From NCBI GenBank assembly GCA_003693705.1, contig RBZT01000481.1:1-21996 (forward strand): a DNA stretch of 21,996 nucleotides, given 5' to 3'. Below are positions 10,549 to 18,983 of the stretch, piece by piece; the stretch's first letter is position 1, and each line of letters begins with the position of its first letter. The notes beneath the pieces are model-generated. The model was not told the DNA's origin, ran no database searches, and worked only from the letters and a program-made list of their open reading frames with translations. This DNA comes from Polymyxa betae. Taxonomy: Eukaryota; Endomyxa; Phytomyxea; Plasmodiophorida; Plasmodiophoridae. The position numbers were made by a program, and so were the translations under genes.

Positions 10549-11648
10549 ACTCGCTTTCTTCCACGAAATTTGAACACTCTGCTTCCTTTAAAACGTAATG
10601 TTACATCTGCAGAATCTGATACGAATGTTAATCCCTCGCAAACTGAATCCCAAAAACGCCGCCGACTGGCCTTCGAAAAAGGCCGAAAACGAAAGTATTA
10701 TTTGCAGAGGGTACTAAACTTCACAGTGGACGATATCACGGATTACGACAGCCTCTGCTTCTTTCTGGTAGGTTTCGGATTCGCTCTTCATATTGTTTTT
10801 TTAAATTTCTGTAGAACAAACAGCCTGATGCAGAAGAATACGCTTTCCTCACAGATCCCCGTTGGTGTATATCTAAAGATGAAGCTGTTCCTGGTCCTAG
10901 GAATCCTTTGATTATCAATGTTAACGGTGTCGAGGTGGAATTGACAGAAACCAGTGAAATTTCTCAATCTACGAGTACTTTGCAGAAGCTCATTCTTATT
11001 TGCCGCTTATATAAGAAATTTGTATGGGCTCGCGAGAATGGATGGAAATCTCCCGGATGTACCTGGGAGGTTCGCTGTGTCCCGATTCTGTGCTGTCTCA
11101 CTATGTGCTGTCAGAATGATCTGAAAATTTTTCAGTCTCAATGGGGAAGCAAATTTCCACATTCCATATTTTTTGCTAAATGTTCCCGCAACATTATTGA
11201 TGGGTCACTTTGTGGTTTTGAACAGCAGATTGCAGAGACCAGTTACCTCGGTGGCATTCAATTTGTTCGAGATCTTGATCACGAAGATCTCTATGATTGT
11301 TTGCTTCGATATCAAATCAAAGGTTTTCAAACAGTATGATATATCACCGAATGGTTTCGCTTGATTTTGAATATCTCTCAGAAATCTTTCCTTCTCTGTA
11401 TTCGAGTCCTGTCAGATCAAGTTCAGCAACAAAAGTTGAAATGTTCCCCCGGTTTACTCGCTTTTATAACTGATATTGTGAATCCCATATTGAACTGCCT
11501 TCAATATCATTGTAATAACGATGTGGAGCTTTTTATCAAGACTTTCGGAGATCAAATCGACCACGATCAATTCCGATGGAAATATTGTTCTGAATTGTCA
11601 GAACAATGTCCAGCTCTATGCCAGAAGACTTATGGATATCAACAGTGA
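10549..11648 (+). CDS. Secreted modular family, modules 2 and 3
   Basis: Three exons splice cleanly: about 10549-10767, 10815-11333 and 11382-11648, with phase-0 introns 10768-10814 (GTAGGT...TGTAG) and 11334-11381 (GTATGA...CTCAG); the second removes the in-frame TGA at 11337. Exon 1 has the bipartite basic stretch KRRRLAFEKGRKRK and VDDITDYDSLCFFL. Exon 2 has PLIINVNG, TLQKLILICRLYKKF and PILCCLTMCCQNDLKIFQS, then a second, weaker start-of-module motif VRDLDHEDLYDCLL just before intron 2. Exon 3 repeats the second half: PILNCLQYHCNNDVELF, FGDQIDHDQF and KYCSE. Module and intron position therefore repeat together. There is no ATG or signal peptide in front; the frame upstream is open back to the single TGA ending the previous entry. 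Function unknown. Confidence 0.7.
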
Positions 11649-11723
11649 ACTGAATCATCACAAAGTCTGATAGCATTGTCTCTAGGTATTATTTTTATCG
11701 TGATTGAATTGTTGTTATAAAAG

Positions 11724-11905
11724 CATTTATTGATGGTGTCACCGCACTAGCTGCTGACTACACCAGCAACATAATTGCCTATCTTCTCTTCCTTATGTCT
11801 CGAATAGATACAGAACTAAAGCTTTACGAAGTTCTACGACTCTATCTTTCTCGAAGGAGTAGGGACCATTTGTTAATGGGATCTGAACGCCTGACGCCAT
11901 GCTAA
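11724..11905 (+). CDS. Candidate exon, possible remnant of a fourth module
   Basis: A 59-codon frame follows an acceptor-like ATAAAAG and ends in TAA. It reads DGVTALAADYTSN, a hydrophobic AYLLFLM, then TELKLYEVLRLYLSRRSR. The last part faintly resembles TLQKLILICRLYKK of the module upstream, whose gene ends 75 bases away. There is no ATG at its head. Alternatively it is an unrelated exon. Confidence 0.3.
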
Positions 11906-12080
11906 CCCTTATTGCTGGCTAGTCTAAGGGTGACGTGGCAATGGTAGAAAATCAAGTTTGTATTGCTAAGGATCAAGATGACAATCAAATAGCCCCATAA
12001 TAATCTCATCTTAGAGACATGGGCCGCTCCGCCATGTCATTGATGTGGTTGTAGAGAGTCTATAGAACAGTATCCGTACA

Positions 12081-12272
12081 ATGTAACATTATCGGGCTTC
12101 TAAGGAGATGTCGTTCTAAATAGTGTCGTTATAGAGAGGGAAGACTGTAGCATTATCGGTCTTCTATGGAGATGTAAAGAGTGTCGTTATAGAGAGCGAC
12201 TGAGCGAGGACTGTAACATTATCGGGCTTCTATGGAGATGTTTTCATAAAGAGTGTCGTTAGAGAGCGAGGA
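12081..12272. repeat. Three tandem ~62-66-bp repeats
   Basis: The unit is CTGTAACATTATCGGGCTTC, then TATGGAGATGT and AAGAGTGTCGTTATAGAGAGCG. Copies start near 12081, 12143 and 12209, with small indels, and a truncated fourth (GGACTGTA) follows. The array lies about 265 bases upstream of the RING gene start, in an otherwise gene-free stretch (11906-12536). A promoter-proximal role is possible but unproven. Confidence 0.8.
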
Positions 12273-12536
12273 CTGTATTTTGGTTTCCGTCTGTGTACAG
12301 CCTAACTGCTTGCCATTGCTGCATGTGGCTCAGGCATTGAACTGCATTTAAAGGTAACCGAAAGTCACGCAATTTTTTGGTGATTAATCACGTCGGATTA
12401 GTCCGAACCCGTCTCCGGGGTCTCTCGAATGTCGTCCAGACGCCATAGTGGAAAATCGCTAAAGTGTTCGTGGAGGAAGACAGACAGACACACGGCACGG
12501 TAACGTATTCAGCAACGTCAACGTAACGTAGCGGCC

Positions 12537-13867
12537 ATGCTCGCGTTGAACAGCAAGCTGACGGTGGGGCGATGCCCGCATGGGCATCACCCCGGCTTCA
12601 TCGATGCCGTCGCCGACATTGTTGGTGTTACATTATTCGTTGCCCAGGGGCAAGCCACGTTACTGATTTGCTGTTACAGCTCACCAACACACTATCTTTG
12701 CTCTCGTCCATTGTGACATCGTCCGTTTTCTATCTGTTGCTCTCATTATACCTTTTTCTGGAGGTAACGTAATCCTACCAATTTGCTTTAACGGAATCTT
12801 GTATTTGATGATTCTTTTCATTTCGACATGGCGAACTTCCAGTCGTACGCTTAATAATAGACCGAGTTAACGTTACACATCGACTGAGCTAACGTTACAC
12901 TTGTAGTCGTCTGTCGGAGTGACGTTATGGGTCCTGATGCCCGACGATTGCCCCGAGGCCTTCAAGTACCTGGTCGTGGCGATGACGACACGTTTCTGTA
13001 TCGTAATGGTATGCTGGGTTGCGTTCGCCGCTCTTGATCCTTATATGTGCCGTCCGTGCAGGCCCATTACGGCGCAGCCCGCTGGGAACGAAGGCTAATG
13101 CGTGTATTCGCCGCGCTCATCTTCTGTATTGTCTGCATGGTGGTGTTCGTGTTTATGTTTTCGTTACAGGTAGCGTCATCGTTGCGTTACATATTGCGAG
13201 ACTGATGGGTGCGCTGTAGAAGCAGCTGGATGGGCGGCCCTATCAGGGCTGGTTCGTCTTGTTCTTCATCGTTACGGTCGCTCTGAACTTGTTCATGCCG
13301 CTCTTCGTCGTGGTCATGCTGTGTCTCATCACTGGTATGTAACGTTGAACCGACTGAATGCGTAACGTAAACAGCGTTTGCTGATCTTTCACGTTTCTTA
13401 GTCGTGACAATGCCGTGTTTCGTGCGCTCATACAAGCGGTATGACAATGATAATGGCAACGTAATCGTGCTAACGTTACGTGACTGGTGACAGGCGACAG
13501 CGGGCTGCTGCGCTCAGTCGTGAGATTCTGTTACGGCAGCCGACCTCGCTGCCTCTAGCGAAAATGGAACCGGTACGCAGCTGGACCGACACCGCACTTG
13601 GCCTAACGTTTCACTTACGTTACGTAACAGGGCGCCGCCTTTCGCTACGGGACTTGCCGGGCCTGTATGTCAGACTTCAAATCCAGCGATCTTCTGAAGA
13701 CGTTCCCGTAAGCTGTTTACGTTACTGGGTTGATTCTCCAGAGATTCTCATTCGAATTTTGCGATAGATGCGGACATAAGTTCCACTCTGCCTGCGCTTA
13801 CGAACGTCTGAGTCGGATGGCGACCTGCCCGGTGTGCGGATATGTGGTCCCTTGTCCGTTGTGCTAG
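12537..13867 (+). CDS. Multi-pass membrane RING-H2 protein, likely E3 ubiquitin ligase, nine exons
   Basis: Hand-spliced exons: 12537-~12626, 12680-12763, 12907-13008, 13062-13169, 13220-13334, 13402-13438, 13494-13572, 13631-13707 and 13744-13867, about 271 residues, stop TAG. Donors are GTAACG, GTATGC, GTAGCG, GTATGT, GTATGA, GTACGC and GTAAGC; acceptors end in AG; frames join at every junction. The first donor is ambiguous (12621, 12625 or 12627). Exons 2, 4 and 5 each supply a hydrophobic span (SSVFYLLLSLYLFL; FAALIFCIVCMVVFVFMF; WFVLFFIVTVALNLFMPLFV). The C-terminus is a canonical C3H2C3 RING: C214, C217, C240, H242, H245, C248, C259, C262 (CGHKFHSAC, CPVC). Membrane spans before a C-terminal RING-H2 match transmembrane E3 ligases such as the plant RIE1 type. 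Such proteins ubiquitinate substrates at membranes. Introns are rich in TAACGT. Confidence 0.8.
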
Positions 13868-13946
13868 TTGGGACGTAACTTCACGTTACATGACGTTTTG
13901 ACCGGAGTAACTCTAACGAACTATTCCCTAATAAAATCTCTCGCAC

Positions 13947-14165
13947 ATGCTGTTAAGTCGGCATTCTTGTGCTGCGGTCGTCTTCACATTGTTTACGCTT
14001 CTATTACAACCAGCGAAGGAATTGGCGTCTGAAATCAGTTTCAAAACACAATACCCTTTTTTTACTCCTCCGAATCTCTCTCAATTCAGCTCGCAGACCG
14101 TGAATTCGTGCGATTTGAAAATATCGTCGAAGAATGGCTCTGGAAATGACGTTGTAAAATCATGA
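13947..14165 (+). CDS. Small predicted secreted protein or first exon of one
   Basis: The 72-codon frame starts at an ATG 79 bases after the RING gene stop. The N-terminus (MLLSRHSCAAVVFTLFTLLL) is a typical signal peptide: one basic residue, a long hydrophobic core, then PAKELAS as a possible cleavage region. The rest is polar (NLSQFSSQTVNSCDLKISSK) with one cysteine. No family is recognised. It overlaps the minus-strand frame ending at 14160 by six bases, so at most one of the two ends is likely right unless the frame is spliced earlier. Confidence 0.4.
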   Translation: MLLSRHSCAAVVFTLFTLLLQPAKELASEISFKTQYPFFTPPNLSQFSSQTVNSCDLKISSKNGSGNDVVKS

Positions 14166-14491
14166 TAGCCTTCCGACTTCATTGTCTAACAATGGCTTGA
14201 GAAGGTCGGCTGGAACTTCATCATTTAACCCGGACTGGAACGGGTCCTGAGCTGCCTTTAAGATCTCCGAGCAAATCTCAAGCAAGTATTCTAATTCATG
14301 AAAGTCAACGATCGATTCATAAAACAGAACGGCCCAGCTCGAAATCAGACCGTGCACGGAAGGAATGCCTTCAATCACCGCCAATCAAAGCACCCCGGTG
14401 TTTGGAATACAGACAGCGATAAGCCGTCCCATCGTCGAATTAGGTTGCGACGAACGATTCGGGACCGGATTGCAGTTCGGATGCCGAGATA
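14160..14491 (-). CDS. Unknown protein, C-terminal part, with one in-frame TGA
   Basis: The minus strand is open from 14384 to the stop at 14160 (74 codons): EGIPSVHGLISSWAVLFYES, VDFHELEYLLEICSEILKAA, then DEVPADLLKPLLDNE. Upstream the same frame continues through MGRLIAVCIPNTGVL, interrupted by a single TGA at about 14385-14387. The composition is strongly protein-like and helical. An adjacent frame (14568-14440) reads MRHYGQPGVHRMAARTAATV and may be a further upstream exon. No family is recognised. The TGA means a nonsense mutation, an error, or an unresolved intron. Confidence 0.4.
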
Positions 14492-14829
14492 AGTTCCTCG
14501 ACCACCAAGACGGTCGCTGCAGTGCGAGCTGCCATTCGGTGCACACCGGGCTGTCCATAATGTCGCATATTGAACAACTTCAGAATGGTGTTCAATAGCC
14601 CTTGGCTTTATAAACTGCTGTAGTAGCGAAGAGATTTTCTCGCATATCCTTCCAATTAGAGAACATTCACCAACATGATGCCTGGTGTGTGCTTCATTTT
14701 TCCAATATGTGTTGCATGCATTTAATGACCATTACCTAGAGTGGAATCCGTAGAGTATTCAGCGCTTTCAAAGCGTCAAAATTCCGGTTTTTTCCCGTTA
14801 TATCGATCGTCGATTCTTACGACCTACAG

Positions 14830-14969
14830 GAAGCATTTGTGAGCGGCTTCTTAACATCTCGAAACTTGCACTGCCCAGTATTCGCAAGCTATTGCTCCCT
14901 GAACATTTGCAAGTGCAACTCTTCGTGAGATTCAACTTGAATGTGGAAATCTTTCAATCGGACTTGTGA
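14830..14969 (+). CDS. Candidate terminal exon, function unknown
   Basis: After a good acceptor (CGACCTACAG) a 46-codon frame reads ICERLLNISKLALPSIRKLL and LQVQLFVRFNLNVEIFQSDL before TGA. The ending NVEIFQS recalls the DLKIFQS signature of the secreted modular family, but too few residues match to claim homology. The surrounding 14600-14829 and 14970-15086 hold nothing I can support. Confidence 0.3.
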
Positions 14970-15086
14970 TAAACTGGAATACTTTTCACAAGGGAAATTG
15001 AATGTTTTATTTACGTTTTTTTTTGGTCCCGGAAGAAATAATTCTTACTGAGGAATATGAATAATTCCCGACTAACAAGGGCTTAT

Positions 15087-16069
15087 TTATTCGGAATCCC
15101 TGTTTTCTAGCAATGCTGTCACCACTGTTAATGGCTCTTTTGCTCTTTGATAATAATCCACTATACAGCGGGACGATTGCTGAGAGAGAGCTTGCAGCTC
15201 TTTGGCATTCGGCTCTTTGTTCTGAGAGACCATTTATTACCGCTACCTATGAAAAAAAGGAGTTGTTTTACCAGAAACTGACATAGACTTTCATAGTCCG
15301 TAATATCAGCAACATTATGATTCAGATTCTCGTCCAAATAAGAAAAGAGTCGTGGTCCGTTAATTCCACTTCGCCTTCTTTTCACACGAGTTCTTGCTTT
15401 GTGAGAAGCTCCCTGAATAAACACAATTAATAAGATCTCAAAAGTGATTAGTAATGGATGACATTATCTATTTCACAATCCTGAAGCGGTGACGAATTTG
15501 TTAGAACTGATCGCGAAACAAATTCTTTCAATTGCTGATTTTCAGATAGTGTTGCTGTCAGAAATGGCTTGTCATAATCCAATGATGTTGGATGTCCATT
15601 GCAGAAATCCTACATAAAAAGTTCAGTTTTGAAATGGTCTGCCAATTAAAACTCATCATACCAGAGAATTTGATAATGTATCATGAAACTCCTATATAGA
15701 ATATTTAGCCTGAAATATCAGCAAAACACAGCCTGTCTTACACTCAAACCTAAAGCATTTGTTGAACAGGTTCCGCTTTCAACCCCAACATTCATCTCCA
15801 CGCGATTGCTGACTTCATTGTAATCAATAATAGGTTGATTTGGCTTTGGTAAAAGAATATAAGAATCTTGAACTGGTCGGATATCAATGTTAATCAGCAG
15901 CTATACATTTACACTAATTAATCTGCTACTTGCGATAAATACAGACGGACGAGCCTACCTCGGACTCCTGGTCAACCGGACTGTTGATGAATTGCCCCAT
16001 AAGGGTCTCAGCAGCGTTGGCGGCGTCGCATGTCACCAGTATCACGATGAAGATGCAGGAGGAAAACAT
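15087..16069 (-). CDS. Secreted modular family, copy 2, five exons, intact frame
   Basis: Minus-strand exons: 16069-15959, 15900-15742, 15609-15463, 15412-15272 and 15221-15087 (37, 53, 49, 47 and 44 residues plus TAA), 230 residues with every intron phase 0. Introns are 58, 132, 50 and 50 bases; donors GTAGGC, GTAAGA, GTCATC (weak) and GTAAAA; intron 3 has a TACTAAT branch-point-like box. Exon 1 encodes a signal peptide (MFSSCIFIVILVTCDAANA). Exon 2 shares DIRPVQDS, and exon 3 shares TLSENQQL, with copy 1. Exon 4 has a basic stretch KARTRVKRRR and HNVADITDYESLCQFL. Exon 5 starts NKEPNAKELQALSQQ and ends early at RDSE, lacking the KLILI/FQS half of the module. It is predicted to be exported; the basic stretch resembles a nuclear-localisation signal. 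It is inverted relative to copy 1. The open frame on the plus strand at 15887-16081 is its shadow. Confidence 0.75.
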
Positions 16070-16166
16070 ATAGTCAAATAGCGAATAGCGAGATGTGAAG
16101 AATGCCTGCGAAGCATCGACAGAGTCCGTGGGCTGCGCTGTGAAAAATATTATTATGACAGTTCTG

Positions 16167-16451
16167 GGCTTCCAAGGATCTTTTATCGCAGCGTTTTTTT
16201 TGAATTTCTTTAGTTTGCATAACGATAGTGAAAACGTTTCCTATATTGCTGTCGCAACTAACAAGACAGACGATTTAAGAAACAATTTCAAATTCCGGGG
16301 CTAGATTTGGCTTCCAAGGATCTTTATCGCAGCGTTTCTTTGAAAGTTCTTTACTGTCCATAATGATCGTGAATAGCGTTTCCTATATTGCTGTTACAGT
16401 AATTAAGATTGACGATTGTTGAAAACTCTTTCAAACTCCGGGAAAAGATTT
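16167..16451. repeat. Two-copy tandem repeat, ~142-bp period
   Basis: 16167-16308 and 16309-16451 both start GGCTTCCAAGGATCTTT-ATCGCAGCG, continue through GCGTTTCCTATATTGCTGT or its variant, and end near ATTCCGGG...GATTT. Several substitutions and small indels separate the copies. The block lies just upstream of the copy 2 gene start (minus strand). No coding role is evident. Confidence 0.85.
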
Positions 16452-16734
16452 GGCGAAAATTGATCCTCGAAAAGATCTGACAGCTGTGATACAATCCGTA
16501 GTCAGTGCCATTCCTGTGAGTGACATCAGGCGCTAGATTGATATGGATCAGGATTGCGTCTTCTTCGATTCTTACGCTTGGATGTTGGATGTTTGATTCT
16601 GGGAAAATTTATTCGTAATGATGGCGCTATTTCTTTCAACTGGAGCCCATTTCTGCAAACGATCGCACTTTGAGCTAGTATTCGTTCGCGCACTCGCGAA
16701 AACCTTGGATTTGGCGACAGGTACACGTTCAAAA
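16452..16734. other. No gene supported
   Basis: Overlapping frames on both strands (16526-16811) lack domains or convincing splice sites. Confidence 0.4.
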
Positions 16735-16848
16735 ATGCAAAAAATATCGATGTTTCTTTTCTTAGCGATCTGCGTTAATTCGCCTGCTTTTTCTTGGTTT
16801 GTGCATTCCATTATGATATCGATATTGTGGACTTTTTATTTTGTGTGA
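16735..16848 (+). CDS. Possible signal-peptide exon
   Basis: A 37-codon frame from ATG begins MQKISMFLFLAICVNSPAFS, which has the form of a signal peptide, then a second hydrophobic stretch before TGA. A donor-like GTGTGA at the end of the frame, with an acceptor-like TTAG about 33 bases on, would allow it to be a first exon. No partner exon was identified. Confidence 0.25.
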   Translation: MQKISMFLFLAICVNSPAFSWFVHSIMISILWTFYFV

Positions 16849-17410
16849 TTATCGACTTCCTGTTTAAAATTAGATCGGAACGGAAGATTCCAGAAAACGA
16901 TAGCAAATTTGCCGCTGACTGAGCGGCGGCGATCTGGCGTGAGACATGGGTTTCGCCGTCGTACTGGCCCGAAGTGAAAGGGACTGCTAAGTAGGTCGAC
17001 TGATGCTGTAGTAGGGATCGCCTGTCCATGTAACGTTAACACTTGTCGAGTGATACGACGATGGCGGGTTTGTCATGTTGGGCTGCTGCGTATTTGAGGC
17101 TTTTAAATGGTACTGAATGAGCCTTATCAGTGGTCGCGATCGAAAGAAGTGGTGGTTGTTCTGGTTTCTACCTGGGGTGAAACATTGCAGGGTTATGTTA
17201 CCTAATGTTGATATTCGCAACTGCGTGGTCAGGTTGTATTGTTTCAGGAAGTTTGGCGTGCGTGGCGTATTCTTGTAGTGTCCTAATGGCGTTTGCCAGG
17301 CAAGTGGGAGTTAGATCGCCCTTGATTACTGAGTATTTGACGTAAACAGAAATGAAAAGAAATCGGGAATTTTACTAAGAAGCGTATTCCGAGATGTAAT
17401 GTAAAGATTA
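16849..17410. other. No gene supported
   Basis: Short minus-strand frames (16811-17042, 16987-17220) lack support. GTAACGTTAAC occurs at 17030, another instance of the motif enriched in the RING gene. Confidence 0.4.
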
Positions 17411-18231
17411 CTAAAAGAGAAGTGGTCGAGGTGAGCGTATAAGACGCCCAGAGCGTGTAGTGGTAGATCTGGAGGCGACGGAAGATGCCTGTTGACTCAC
17501 AGCTGGGTCTTTTTCAGGAGTCGAAGATGAGTTAATATCTGCTGGAGTCATTGTTTGAGGCACGACAGTATTGCAGAGTGGTAACTGTTTCCGTTTCGGT
17601 CGATCTTTACCAGGGCTTTGAAATCCAGCAATGAACTGAGTGGAACGTACAGCATTGCGCACTTTGTGGGTGTCCGTTTGCGAGGTTGTTGTTTTTTCTG
17701 TATTGCAGGAGCGTTTCTGCTACCAGTTGAGCTTTGTCCTTGTGATGTGATAGTTGGTGATACCAAGTGGTGGGTCTGATCCGTTCGGCGTCTTTCCCTG
17801 CAGCTTTCGTCAACATCCATATACTTGGAATCGTTATCGATGGAGTTCCTGGGTGCTGCACTCATATTGTCTGATATTGATAGTTGTTGTTGCTCTGCAA
17901 TAGTCATTAGCACTGTGGCTGGGTATGGTGGGGCCGACGGGTGTCCTATCAGGTTCCTCTGCTTGCATATATCGTGTTGCCTTAATAGACGTTGGCTGCA
18001 CCGCTGCCAGTCATGTGAGGAGTCGTGCAGTGTTGTTGAGTTCGACCGTGGCTGAGCCAGTCTGAACTGGTTTTCGAACGCCCTGAATATTGCAGCAAAT
18101 CGTTTTCTCAGTTTTACAGGTTGGTTATATTTGTGATTGCTATTTAACTTGTGTCTATTTTGTGAGAAAGTTCTGCCTTTGAGAGCTTGAATCGCTCCAT
18201 TACTGCATATTGCTGCTGACCTAGTCTCCAT
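17411..18231 (-). pseudogene. Possible C-terminal tail of a retroelement polyprotein or a disordered protein
   Basis: Two minus-strand frames follow one another: 18231-17548 (from METRSAAICSNG) and 17662-17411. The first contains FENQFRLAQPRSNSTTL and DWQRCSQRLL, which fit the length and a few residues of the GPY/F and W-R-x-x-Q segment after Ty3-type integrases. Next comes a long polar, Ser/Gln/Arg-rich region. The second ends RSTTTRSGRLIRSPRPLLF, like the RSGR-x-P tails of Ty3/gypsy Pol. A frame change is needed near 17650. An open frame extends upstream to 18402, but its first codons are LTR sequence. A host gene with a disordered basic tail is the alternative. Confidence 0.35.
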
Positions 18232-18362
18232 TCTGAGTATGGCGTCTCGTATGGGAAGTTTCCTATGAAGTTGGCATCCATGGATGACGAAATAGAGTGT
18301 GTTGTAACTGAAAAAATGTACTTGAAATTGCCCGATCAAAGATCGGTGTAATGCTTTATCGG

Positions 18363-18580
18363 TGTCATGCCCCGACGTTCGCGTACCCGATCTGGTCGTC
18401 ATTAAGGCGTACCTGCTTGATCTCCTATCTTTATCATATATATTATATTTTCGATCGATATTGTGTACCTTTTAAGATCATTCTTTTGTCATTATTATTC
18501 ATCCTTCCTTTTGAACAATACACGGCCTAGTTCCGCTCTGTATTCGTCTCATATTCTCGTAGTCATTCTGTGGCATTACA
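18363..18580. mobile_element. Solo LTR, copy 2, with 5-bp target duplication
   Basis: This is a 218-bp copy of the element at 8955-9172, same orientation and length, few differences (for example TCGATCGATATT against TCGATCGCTATT). TG...CA ends are intact. It is flanked by perfect direct repeats ATCGG (18358-18362 and 18581-18585). Different target duplications at the two loci show independent insertions, not a segmental duplication. Confidence 0.9.
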
Positions 18581-18689
18581 ATCGGGTCTAGTTGATATGG
18601 ATTGTAAATATCGGATCGGACGATCTTAGATCGCTTAAGGATTGATTCCATAGATTGGGACTCCTTTCGGAGATCCCGGACTAATGGAA

Positions 18690-18983
18690 TGAAGGTAACC
18701 AGCACGGAGGTCGATCCGGCCGGCCCAGCGTGAAGCCGTCATAGTCGAAGATCGGGTCTGGCCCAGATCCCACGACCGGCTGTCATCGCGGGGACTCCCT
18801 GAGCCCGCTCGGCCGGTGCCTGAGCTGCTGGTAGGGAGAGTACATGCTTACTTTTGAGGCATCCCCGGCCCGTCCGCCGCGTCTCCAACTGCCTCCTAGC
18901 CTCGCTCCTGGATCCACCAGGGAAGGCGTCAAGACAACCCTCCCTTTGATCCAACGACACGCGCCCAGTTACAGAAGTGGTGC
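18690..18983. other. GC-rich island of unknown origin
   Basis: This stretch is much richer in G+C than its surroundings (GGCCGGCCCAGCG, CCCGCTCGGCCGGTGCC, CCCGGCCCGTCCGCCGCG). A minus-strand frame of 73 codons (18739-18960) has no ATG-supported domain. It joins directly to an LTR fragment. It could be internal sequence of a retroelement or captured DNA. I do not recognise it as rRNA or tRNA. Confidence 0.5.

Noticed and set aside
14440-14568. Resemblance of MAARTAATVLVVEELI (minus strand) to the C-terminus of CCT chaperonin subunits
   Set aside because: Only a short helical stretch matches, and no other chaperonin motif is nearby.
17825-18055. Cys-rich plus-strand frame
   Set aside because: It lies wholly opposite a longer minus-strand frame with more protein-like composition; no domain.
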